64,000 nt of DNA. Source: DASXRA01 sp036502575 (GTDB lineage: Bacteria > Actinomycetota > Actinomycetes > Mycobacteriales > Jatrophihabitantaceae). The notes beneath the pieces were generated by a model. The model made no database searches and was not told where the DNA came from. It saw only the letters and a list, made by a program, of their open reading frames with translations. Location: NCBI GenBank assembly GCA_036502575.1, contig DASXYL010000008.1, positions 62,001 to 126,000 of the forward strand. Reading direction: 5' to 3'. The position numbers and the translations under genes are program-made. This document shows, piece by piece, positions 48,640 through 56,215 of this stretch. Positions within the stretch are counted from its first letter, which is position 1. Every line of letters begins with the position of its first letter.

Positions 48640-49098
48640 ATGTCGGTCGCACTCGTGAGCACGGTCATCAACGCCCCGAGCGACGAGGTCTGGGCGCGCA
48701 TCGCGGATTTCACCGGTTGGCACACCTGGCTGCCGCGCATCGTCGCCATCCGGATGAGTCCAGGTGGCGAGGGCGGCCCGGTCGGCAGCGTCCGGCACCT
48801 GACCCTGTCCGACGGCAGCGAGGTCGACGAGCAGCTGTTGGCCCGCGACGACCTGGCCCGGCACCTCGCCTATACGTTCGTCGGCGACTCGCCGTTCCGG
48901 GTGCATCGCTACGTGGGTGCCGTGACCGTGCACCCGGTCACCACGACCGGCGCGAGCTTCGTCCAGTGGTCCGGCGACTTCGACGCGGACGCCGACAGCG
49001 ACGAGGCTCGGACGGCGGCGACCTTCGAGCGGCTGTACGGCGCGTTCCTGGCCGCGCTCACCGAGGCGAGCGAGCAGCCGGCGACGGTACCGGCATGA
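48640..49098 (+). CDS. SRPBCC family protein (polyketide cyclase/dehydrase-like)
   Basis: A 152-residue START-like protein (VSTVINAPSDEVWARIADFTGWHTWLPRI at the start; C-terminal helix ATFERLYGAFLAALTEASEQ). The fold offers a hydrophobic cavity and serves as lipid/polyketide-binding or cyclase subunit. TGGAGG precedes the ATG at 48640. It is the first gene of a three-gene operon with a winged-helix-like protein and the truncated PPDK, and it ends overlapping the next start (ATGA). It may present the hydrophobic substrate to the phosphotransfer enzyme; that is speculation. Confidence 0.8.
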   Translation: MSVALVSTVINAPSDEVWARIADFTGWHTWLPRIVAIRMSPGGEGGPVGSVRHLTLSDGSEVDEQLLARDDLARHLAYTFVGDSPFRVHRYVGAVTVHPVTTTGASFVQWSGDFDADADSDEARTAATFERLYGAFLAALTEASEQPATVPA

Positions 49099-49697
49099 CC
49101 GACGCCCTGGTGCTGCTGCAGGCCGCGCGGCTGAAGGGTCGGCTGACCCTGCCGGTCGCCCAGCTGTTCAGCTCGGACGCCGAGGCCGGCATCGCCGCGC
49201 TCGAACAGGCCGGGTACCTGCAGGGTGGGCCGGCCGGGGGACGCCTCACGCCCGCGGGCCGCGACGAGCTCGCTCGCCTGATCGCCGCCGAGCGCGACGC
49301 CGCGGACGCGCGGCTGCTGGAGCGCCTGTACGCACGGTTCGACCCGCACAACAGTGAGCTGAAGGCGACGATCTCGAGCTGGCAGCTGCGTCCGGACGGC
49401 ACGCCGAACGACCACGCCGACCCGGCCTACGACGCCGAGGTGATCGCGCGACTGCAGCGCGCCCACCGCGACGCGACCGACCTGCTCGACGAGCTGACGA
49501 CCGCCGTCTCGCGGCTGGGCCACTACCCGGTCCGGCTGGGTACGGCGGCCCGCGCCGTCGAGCAGGGCGACACCCGCTTCGTGGCGAACCCGCTGGCCGA
49601 CAGCTACCACCAGGTCTGGTTCGAGCTGCACGAGGACCTGCTCGGGTTGCTCGGCCGCGACCGCGCCGCCGAGGCGATGGCCGGACGGGCCGAATGA
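49095..49697 (+). CDS. winged-helix-like protein linked to PPDK-like gene
   Basis: A 200-residue protein I do not recognise as a named family. Residues about 5-75 look like a winged helix (LQAARLKGRLTLPVAQLF...IAALEQAGYLQGGPAGGRLTPAGRDELARLI; LTPAGR is typical of MarR-like wings). The remaining part is helical with many Asp/Arg and a DPHNSELKATISSWQL segment. It overlaps both neighbours by 4 bp, so it is made in step with the PPDK-like protein. It could be its regulatory subunit or a small domain that in other genomes is fused to the kinase. Confidence 0.5.
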   Translation: MTDALVLLQAARLKGRLTLPVAQLFSSDAEAGIAALEQAGYLQGGPAGGRLTPAGRDELARLIAAERDAADARLLERLYARFDPHNSELKATISSWQLRPDGTPNDHADPAYDAEVIARLQRAHRDATDLLDELTTAVSRLGHYPVRLGTAARAVEQGDTRFVANPLADSYHQVWFELHEDLLGLLGRDRAAEAMAGRAE

Positions 49698-51103
49698 GTC
49701 TGCCGATCTGCCTGGACGGCACGGTCGAACTCGATCGGGCCGAGGTCGGCGGCAAGGCGTGGTCGGTGAATCACCTGCGCCGGCTGGGCTTGCCGGTGCC
49801 CCCGGCGTTCACCCTGCCGACGGCGCTGGGCCCCGCCACGATCGCGGCCGGCGCCCTGCCGGAAACCGCGCTCACGGCCATCGACGACGGGATGCGATGG
49901 CTGGAATCCGAGCTGGGTCGCGGATTCGGCGCCGCCGACCGGCCGCTGCTCGTGTCGGTGCGCTCCGGCGCCGCGCAGAGCATGCCCGGGATGATGGACA
50001 CCGTCCTCAACATCGGCATGACCGAGGACACGCGCAAGGCCTTGGCCGGCGAGCGGGGCGAGGCGTTCGCCGCGGACGTGCAGCGCCGGTTCGCCGAGCT
50101 GTACGCCCGCGTCATCGGCGCCGCCCCGCCCCCCGACGCCCGCGCCCAGCTGATTGCTGCCGTCGAGGCGGTATTCCGCTCCTGGGAATCCCCCCGCGCC
50201 GTGGCCTACCGCCGCCACCACGGGCTGGCCGATGACGGCGGGACGGCGGTAACTGTGCAGGCGATGGTGTTCGGCAACGGCGCCGAGCGGTCCGGCACGG
50301 GCGTGCTGTTCACCCGCAACCCGCTCGACGGCTCGCCGGCGCCGTTCGGCGAGTGGCTGGCCGGCGGGCAGGGCGAGGACGTCGTGTCCGGACGGGCCGA
50401 TCCGGCATCACTGGACGAGCTCGCGCAGGCGATGCCGGCCGTGCACGAGCAGCTCCTGACCGCCGCCCGCGCGCTCGAACATGACGCCCGCGACGTGCAG
50501 GATATCGAGTTCACCGTCGAGGACGGCACGCTGTGGCTGCTGCAGACCCGGGCCGCCAAGCGCTCCCCCGAGGCCGCCGTCCGCATCGCCGTGGCCCTGC
50601 ACCGCGAGGGCCTGCTCAGCCGGGCCGAGGCGTTGACGCGGTTCTCCGACCAGGACGTCACCACGCTCACGAGGCCCCGCGTCGACGCGACCGGCGCCAC
50701 CGTGCTGGCCACCGGTGAGCCGGCCAGCCCGGGCATCGCGTCCGGCGTCGTCGTCACGAGCCCGTTCGAAGCCGAGGATCGCGCGGACGAGGGTGTCGTG
50801 CTGGCGACGGCGACCACCGATCCGGACGACATCCGCGGGATGATCGCCGCGACGGCAGTGATCACCGAGCTGGGCGGAGCCACGTCGCACGCCGCCGTGG
50901 TCAGCCGTGAACTCGGACGCACGTGTGTCGTCGGCTGCGGCACCGGGACGGTCACCGGGCTGGCCGGCCGGCTCGTCACCGTCGACGGGGGCACCGGACG
51001 CATCTACACCGGCGCCCTGCCCGTCGTAGCCCCGACGGCCGCCGACGACCCGGATCTGGCCGAGATCGCCCGCTGGCGCTCCCAGATCAGCCCCGCTTGC
51101 TGA
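49694..51103 (+). CDS. truncated pyruvate,phosphate dikinase-like protein (ATP-grasp plus His domain, no PEP barrel)
   Basis: A 469-residue homolog of the N-terminal two-thirds of PPDK. The ATP-grasp has LLVSVRSGAAQSMPGMMDTVLNIG (residues 85-108), GTGVLFTRNPLDGSPAPFGEWL and GQGEDVVSGR, then DVQDIEFTVEDGTLWLLQTRAAKR. The swivelling domain has ELGGATSHAAVVSRELG with the phosphorylatable His399. The C-terminal PEP/pyruvate TIM barrel (about 350 residues in PPDK) is missing, so it cannot be a normal PPDK. A similar-length PpdK protein is known in M. tuberculosis (Rv1127c). It should form phospho-His from ATP and pass it to another substrate. Its end overlaps the convergent lipocalin-like gene by 17 bp. 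Confidence 0.85.
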   Translation: MSLPICLDGTVELDRAEVGGKAWSVNHLRRLGLPVPPAFTLPTALGPATIAAGALPETALTAIDDGMRWLESELGRGFGAADRPLLVSVRSGAAQSMPGMMDTVLNIGMTEDTRKALAGERGEAFAADVQRRFAELYARVIGAAPPPDARAQLIAAVEAVFRSWESPRAVAYRRHHGLADDGGTAVTVQAMVFGNGAERSGTGVLFTRNPLDGSPAPFGEWLAGGQGEDVVSGRADPASLDELAQAMPAVHEQLLTAARALEHDARDVQDIEFTVEDGTLWLLQTRAAKRSPEAAVRIAVALHREGLLSRAEALTRFSDQDVTTLTRPRVDATGATVLATGEPASPGIASGVVVTSPFEAEDRADEGVVLATATTDPDDIRGMIAATAVITELGGATSHAAVVSRELGRTCVVGCGTGTVTGLAGRLVTVDGGTGRIYTGALPVVAPTAADDPDLAEIARWRSQISPAC

Positions 51104-52037
51104 TCCCGTCGGTGAGGTTGGCGGCCAGCGCCAGGGTGACGTCGGCGGTGCCGGCCCGGGCGTTGTTGCTCATCTCCACGTCGCAGTAGCCGATCTGGCC
51201 CTCGTGCTCGACCACGCAGAGCGTGTCGACGTAGAAGACGTTGTGCTTGTGGCAGCCGTAGCCGTCGATGGCGCGCGCGACCAGGTGCAGCTCCTCGCCG
51301 GTCTCCAGGTACCAGGTGGCCTCGGCACCCCGGCCGGTCAGCCCGTCGGGCTCCAGCCACACCACGACGTCCATGTCGCGGGCCAGGGTGACCTCGCCGT
51401 CGCGCACGACGTATCCGGTCTTGACGAACGAGCCGTCGATCGCGTGCCACATGACCGACCCGAACGACAGCTGGGGGCCGAACGTTCCGGACACCCAGCG
51501 GTGGCTGAGCAGCGTGCTGGGCAACCGGGTGCCCCACGAGTGGTCGCGGTGGCACAGGCCGTCGACCTCGAAGCGACGCCCGTCGAGCACGACGCTGCCG
51601 GTCACCCGCCCGGACGTCTCGTAGTGGTTCTTGGCGAAGTCGTCCACCAGCGAGCCCTTGGCCGGGAAGAAGCTGGTCAGCGGGTAGAAGTTGCTGATGT
51701 CGAGCTCGAGGTCCAGGCCCGGTTCGTGCACCTCCAGGCGCGGACCCGGGCCGTCGACGTTCCACGTGCTGCCGCCGGAGCGGAACCCGCGCGGCGACTG
51801 CGGCGGGGCGATCGGCAGCTGGTAGTCGTCGCGGCGGTAGCGGGTGCCGTCGGTGGTGAACACCCCGCACTGCAAGGCGTTTCGGCCGCCGTCGCGGTTG
51901 GGCTCGTGGCCCAGCCGATGGACGCCGCCGACCCCGCGGTCGCGGTCGAACCAGTGCAGGAAGACGCTCTCCTGCCACCACTCGTGACCGTTGTCCGGGT
52001 GGGTGCCTTCGTCCTCGTACGCGTATTCGTGGGCCAT
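51087..52037 (-). CDS. AttH/CrtC-like lipocalin-fold protein (DUF7064-type)
   Basis: A 316-residue beta-rich protein. The HRDHSWGTRL motif (about residues 165-174) corresponds to the D-H-x-W-G motif of carotenoid 1,2-hydratase CrtC and AttH proteins; the opening HEWWQESVFLHWFDRDRGVGGVHRLGHEPN is typical of the DUF7064/7065 group. CrtC adds water to isolated double bonds of isoprenoid chains. GAAAGG lies upstream of the ATG. The gene follows the PEP-utiliser (15-bp gap) in a P450-P450-PEP-utiliser-lipocalin unit. A role in hydration or isomerisation of an isoprenoid-like substrate is attractive but unproven. Confidence 0.65.
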   Translation of the reverse strand: MAHEYAYEDEGTHPDNGHEWWQESVFLHWFDRDRGVGGVHRLGHEPNRDGGRNALQCGVFTTDGTRYRRDDYQLPIAPPQSPRGFRSGGSTWNVDGPGPRLEVHEPGLDLELDISNFYPLTSFFPAKGSLVDDFAKNHYETSGRVTGSVVLDGRRFEVDGLCHRDHSWGTRLPSTLLSHRWVSGTFGPQLSFGSVMWHAIDGSFVKTGYVVRDGEVTLARDMDVVVWLEPDGLTGRGAEATWYLETGEELHLVARAIDGYGCHKHNVFYVDTLCVVEHEGQIGYCDVEMSNNARAGTADVTLALAANLTDGISKRG

Positions 52038-52052
52038 GCCTGAGCGAACCTT

Positions 52053-53753
52053 TCAGTGGATGTGAACCTCGCCGGACGAGCCGTCCAGGGTGACCGTCAT
52101 GCCGTTCGTCAGCCGGGTCGTCGCGACCTTGGTGCCGACGACGCACGGCACGCCCAGTTCGCGGGCGACCATCGCGCCGTGCGACATGGGGCCGCCGATG
52201 TCGAGCACGACCCCGCCGGCGCTGGCCAGGGCGGCCGCCCAGCCCGGGTCGACGGTGCGGGTCACCAGCACGTCGCCGGGCTCGAAGTCGTCGAACGGGT
52301 CCGCGAGCACCCGGACGGTGGCGGTGACCCGTCCGGGCGAGGCGGCCACGCCGCGGATCACCGAGTCGTCGGCCGACGTCGTTTCGGGTGGCAACATGCC
52401 GCGAGAACGGAACGCCTCGGCCGAGGGCAGGCCGACCCATCCCGGTTCGGCCTCGAACAGGTCGGGCAGCGTGACCTGGTTGCACCGCTGCAGCTGCAGC
52501 TTGCGCTCGTCGATCTCGGCCCGCCCGGGTCCGTCGGCGCCGCCGAGCACGGCCTTGAGCTCGGCGTAGCGCAGGTACAGCGCGTCGCCCGGCTCGGCGA
52601 TCACGCCCCGCGCAACCAGCAGCGGTCCGGCCCCTTCGAGCACCCGCCGCAGCTCGTCGAAGATCAACACGGCCGGTGCCTTGGAGTTCTCGCGCACGCC
52701 CATCATGTGCCGCGACCCGCGCAGCGCGAGGCGGATCGGCAGCCGGGCGAACGCCGGGACCTGGGCCCGCAGGTCGGCCTCGGCCTGCCGCCGGGTGGTC
52801 TGTGCCGTCTCGGCCGCCTCGGACGGGCGGGCGTACTCACGAGCGACGAGATCGAGCAACTGGCGGGGTTCCTGGCGCCAGGTCGGCTGGGCCAACTCCA
52901 GCTCGGGCGCGGTGTGGAAACCGAACCGCTCCAGGGCGGCGGCGAACAGCTCCGCGAACGAAGCGTCGGTCGCCAGCACCTCGTCGACGGGACGTCCGAG
53001 CGCCGCACCCACCGCGGCGTGCGAGCGAGCGTGCTCGGCGAGGCGCCGCACCGTGTGGCCCATCTCGGCGCTCTCGTTGTTGCCGATGCCGACGTGCAGC
53101 CGGTTCGCCAGGTCGCCGGCCCGGCCGCGGGTCGCCCAGCCCAGCAGCCGGGTGGTGAACGTGAACGCGGTGCCCGCGATCCCCGCGCCAATGAGTAGCG
53201 TCTCCCAGGCCGCGCTGTGGACGGCCTCCAGGTCGTCGATCCAGCGCCGGCACTCTCGTTCGTCCAGGCGAGCCGGGTCGCGCCGCAGCCCGCGGATGGT
53301 GGCCAGCTGGGCCTCGATGCGGCGCGGTGCCCGGCGTCCGCTGCGGATCATGCGCATCGTCACGGCGGCCCGCCGCGGGACGTCACGCAGCCGGCGGGCG
53401 GGTTCGGTCTGATCGGGGTCCGGCTTGAGGTTCGAGTAGCGCTGCAGCGTCGCCCGGCGCGAGTTGCCCGGCATGGCGTCACCCAGGTCGGCGTGCTGGT
53501 CCGCGTCGACCGCGACGTATCCCCAGAACGCCATCCAGAACGGCGGCCGAGGGCCCCCGGGCTTGCGCACCTTGAGGCACTTCTCGAGGAAGTCGTGCAC
53601 GCCCGAGTTCTCGAAGATCACGACCAGGTCTTGGGTCAACGGGGTGAGCGGCCGGGGGAAGCCGTCGGCCGCGTTGCCCCGGGTCAGCAGCGTCCGCCGC
53701 GTCGGCCAGACGTTGTGCCAGTACTCCCAGTCGACCAGGCTCGGTTGGGTCAT
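52053..53753 (-). CDS. PEP-utilising-enzyme-like protein (rifampicin-phosphotransferase-type substrate and His domains, no ATP-grasp)
   Basis: A 566-residue protein. The N-terminal 480 residues are helical with VWPTRRTLLTRGNAADGFPRPLTPLT near the start, resembling the substrate-binding domain of rifampicin phosphotransferases and related PEP-utilisers. The C-terminal swivelling domain contains DIGGPMSHGAMVARELGVPCVVG with His525 as phospho-carrier. No ATP-grasp is present. The ATG at 53753 overlaps the P450 stop (ATGA). It could receive phosphate from the ATP-grasp protein at 49.7 kb and pass it to a hydroxyl group, like phenylphosphate synthase whose subunits are also split. That pairing is inference. 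Confidence 0.75.
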   Translation of the reverse strand: MTQPSLVDWEYWHNVWPTRRTLLTRGNAADGFPRPLTPLTQDLVVIFENSGVHDFLEKCLKVRKPGGPRPPFWMAFWGYVAVDADQHADLGDAMPGNSRRATLQRYSNLKPDPDQTEPARRLRDVPRRAAVTMRMIRSGRRAPRRIEAQLATIRGLRRDPARLDERECRRWIDDLEAVHSAAWETLLIGAGIAGTAFTFTTRLLGWATRGRAGDLANRLHVGIGNNESAEMGHTVRRLAEHARSHAAVGAALGRPVDEVLATDASFAELFAAALERFGFHTAPELELAQPTWRQEPRQLLDLVAREYARPSEAAETAQTTRRQAEADLRAQVPAFARLPIRLALRGSRHMMGVRENSKAPAVLIFDELRRVLEGAGPLLVARGVIAEPGDALYLRYAELKAVLGGADGPGRAEIDERKLQLQRCNQVTLPDLFEAEPGWVGLPSAEAFRSRGMLPPETTSADDSVIRGVAASPGRVTATVRVLADPFDDFEPGDVLVTRTVDPGWAAALASAGGVVLDIGGPMSHGAMVARELGVPCVVGTKVATTRLTNGMTVTLDGSSGEVHIH

Positions 53754-54925
53754 CGACGGTCGAATTGCAGGTGCAGCTCGTCGGGGCTGTTCAGCGGGAT
53801 GCCCATCTGCAACGGCATCGGAGCGCCGGGGGTGAGCCGGAAGTTCTGCGTCGCCGCGAGCAGTTCCTCGAACGCGATGCTCAGCTGGATGCGCGCGAAG
53901 TTCAGGCCGAGGCACCGGTGAATGCCCAGCCCGAAGGCGGCGTGGGCGTTGCCGACGCGGTCGAGGTCGAGCCGGTCGGGGTGCTCGAAGCGCTCCTCGT
54001 CGCGGTTGGCCGAGTAGAACGCGACGACGACCCGGTCGCCCGGCACCATCGGGACGCCGTTCAGTTCGGTGTCCTGCCTGACCGTGCGGGCCATGAAGCC
54101 GACTGTCGGCTCGAAGCGCAGGAACTCGTCCATTGCGCCGCGGGCCCAGTCGGTGTCGCGCAGCCGGTGCTCGATCGCCGGATCGGTGGCGATGTGGCGG
54201 GCGATGTTGACCAGCATGCCCCGAGTCGTGTCCAGGCCGCCGAGGAACAGCGTGGTGATGATGCCCAGCCGGTGCTCGATCGAGAGCGGTTCGCCGTCGA
54301 TCTCGGCCCGCACGATCGCGGCCAGGACGTCCTCGCGTCCGGGCGGGGCGGCCTCGACCTCGGCCATCGCCTCCATCGCGATCTCGGCCACGGCGGCGAA
54401 CGTCTCCGGCGTGCTCTCGACGGCCGTGCGCTTCACCGCGGCAACCCCGCGGTCGACCAAGTCCTGGTTCTCGGTGACCAGCACGATCCGGGCCAGCGAT
54501 CCGGCGCTGAACGGGATCGCGTAGTCGTGGACGAACTCCAGCTCGCCGGAGTCGATGAACTTGGCGATGGCGGCGCGGGCGACGTCGCGCATGTCCTGCT
54601 CGTAACGCATCAGGAAGCTGCGCGAGAAGTAGGGGTTCAGCAGTTGCCGGATGCGGCGGTGCTCGGGCGGGTCGGCGTCCAGCGGCAGCAGCCGCACCGG
54701 CAGCGCGCCCTTGATCGCGGGTGCCTGCGAGCTGTAGATCTCCGGATGCTCGCAGACGGTGCGGACGTCGTCGTAGCGCGTCACGAGGTGATAGCCGCCG
54801 TCGGCCTCGGTGTGCAGCACCGGGCAGCGCTTGCGGGCGGCCGCGAGCGCGTCGACGAAGTTCTCGCGCTGGTCCTGATCGAACACGTCGGCGTGCTCGA
54901 GGATCTCCTCGACCGTCTTGACCAT
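53750..54925 (-). CDS. cytochrome P450
   Basis: A 391-residue soluble P450. Heme loop FGLGIHRCLG with Cys338; I-helix TLFLGGLDTTRGM; ExxR as EFLR. It begins VKTVEEILEHADVFDQDQRENFV. GAGAAGGAGCCGGAC precedes the ATG. It is second of four genes under operator site 15, directly upstream of and overlapping the PEP-utiliser-like gene, so its product is likely the substrate of that enzyme. Its electron donor is probably the 3Fe-4S ferredoxin at 39.3 kb. Confidence 0.9.
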   Translation of the reverse strand: MVKTVEEILEHADVFDQDQRENFVDALAAARKRCPVLHTEADGGYHLVTRYDDVRTVCEHPEIYSSQAPAIKGALPVRLLPLDADPPEHRRIRQLLNPYFSRSFLMRYEQDMRDVARAAIAKFIDSGELEFVHDYAIPFSAGSLARIVLVTENQDLVDRGVAAVKRTAVESTPETFAAVAEIAMEAMAEVEAAPPGREDVLAAIVRAEIDGEPLSIEHRLGIITTLFLGGLDTTRGMLVNIARHIATDPAIEHRLRDTDWARGAMDEFLRFEPTVGFMARTVRQDTELNGVPMVPGDRVVVAFYSANRDEERFEHPDRLDLDRVGNAHAAFGLGIHRCLGLNFARIQLSIAFEELLAATQNFRLTPGAPMPLQMGIPLNSPDELHLQFDRR

Positions 54926-54958
54926 GTCCGGCTCCTTCTCGTGTCCTGAATCAGGAGG

Positions 54959-56143
54959 TCAGCTGGTGCGCGGCGTGAACTTCACCGGCAGCGAGCGCAG
55001 CCCGTGCTGGTTGGTGCCCCCGCCCCAGACCGGCTCACCGTCGAGCGCGACATCGGGCAGGTTGTCGAGGATGTACTCCAGCGCCAGCGTCAGTTCGATC
55101 TTGGCCAGCGGCTCGCCGAGGCAGCGGTGCCGGCCGCTGCCGAACGTCAGGTGCTGGTTGTTCTCGCGGCCGACGAGGAACTTCTCCGGCTCCGGGAACC
55201 GGTCCGGGTCCCGGTTGGCGGCGCCGTAGACGAGCATCACCTTCTCGCCGGGGCACAGCTGGCGGCCCCGGACCTCGGTCTCGTCGGCGATGGTGCGGCC
55301 CATGTTCCACACGGGTGGGTGCAGCCGCAGCGTCTCGTCGATCACCGAGTGCATGATCGAGCGGTCGTCGAGCAGGCGCTCGCGCAACCCGGGCTCGGTC
55401 ACGACGCGGTAGGTCATGGTGGCGATGCCGTTCACGGTCGTCTCGTGGCCGGCGACGACGATCAGCTGGGTGAGGCCGAGGATCTCGCGGTTGTCCGCGG
55501 GCTGCCCGTCGATCTCGGCGTTGACGAGCGAGCCGAGGATGTCGGTGACCGGCTGGCCCCGCCGCGCGTCGATCTGTTCCTGCAGGTACTCCTCGAGCTC
55601 GGCCGCCTTCTGCCGGGCCAGCTCCGGCTTCCCGGTCGCCTGGATGAACGCCGCCGCGAGTTCGCGGATGCGCCGCCAGTCCTCGCCCAGCAGGCCGAGC
55701 ACCAGTGAGATGGCGAGCACCGGAACCGGATGCGCGACATCGGTCACCAGGTCGGCCCGCCCGGTCGGCAGCACCGGCTCGAACGCGTCGGCGATGATCT
55801 TGCGGAACCCGGGGATCCACTTCTGCAGCGCCGGCTCGGTGAAGAAGGGCAGGGCCAGCTTGCGGAACTGGGTGTGCCGGGGCGGATCGAGCTCGGCCGG
55901 GATGACCGGCATCGAGGCTCCGGTCGGCGGGATCATGATCCCTTGCGAAACGGTGTAGTGCCTGTGGTCCATGGCCGCTTTGACCACGTCGTCGTACTTG
56001 GTCAGCGCCCAGAAGCCACCGGACGCGTCGCTCCACGCCACCGGGCACTGCTCGCGCATGTCGTTGAGCGTCGGGAACAGCTGCGGCAACAAGTCGGGAT
56101 CAGTGTTGTCGAAGTGGTACACGTCCGGTTTGGCTTCGGTCAT
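54959..56143 (-). CDS. cytochrome P450
   Basis: A 394-residue soluble P450. Heme loop FGSGRHRCLG with Cys341, I-helix LIVVAGHETTVNG with the Ala-Gly-x-x-Thr motif, ExxR as ETLR. The start MTEAKPDVYHFDNTDPDLLPQLFPTLNDMREQCPVAW resembles terpene- and steroid-hydroxylating bacterial P450s. It is first in the P450-P450-PEP-utiliser-lipocalin unit, 32 bp downstream of operator site 15. Together with the next P450 it probably introduces hydroxyl groups early in the pathway. Confidence 0.9.
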   Translation of the reverse strand: MTEAKPDVYHFDNTDPDLLPQLFPTLNDMREQCPVAWSDASGGFWALTKYDDVVKAAMDHRHYTVSQGIMIPPTGASMPVIPAELDPPRHTQFRKLALPFFTEPALQKWIPGFRKIIADAFEPVLPTGRADLVTDVAHPVPVLAISLVLGLLGEDWRRIRELAAAFIQATGKPELARQKAAELEEYLQEQIDARRGQPVTDILGSLVNAEIDGQPADNREILGLTQLIVVAGHETTVNGIATMTYRVVTEPGLRERLLDDRSIMHSVIDETLRLHPPVWNMGRTIADETEVRGRQLCPGEKVMLVYGAANRDPDRFPEPEKFLVGRENNQHLTFGSGRHRCLGEPLAKIELTLALEYILDNLPDVALDGEPVWGGGTNQHGLRSLPVKFTPRTS

Positions 56144-56174
56144 TGATGGCTCCGAACTCCCTGGTGATGCGACG

Positions 56175-56195
56175 TTAGCAAACAGTGTTTGGTTA
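56175..56195. promoter_or_regulatory. regulon operator, site 15 (P450 operon)
   Basis: Half-sites TTAGCAAAC and GTTTGGTTA; 18 of 21 match. It lies 31 bp upstream of the first P450 start and 20 bp after the transporter-fusion stop. Confidence 0.78.
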
Positions 56196-56215
56196 TATCA
56201 ATGTTTCGCCGCTTC

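Noticed and set aside
49694..51103. Frameshifted full-length PPDK
   Set aside because: No PEP/pyruvate-barrel sequence follows in any frame; the opposite strand is occupied by the lipocalin-like gene, and equally short PPDK-like proteins exist in mycobacteria.
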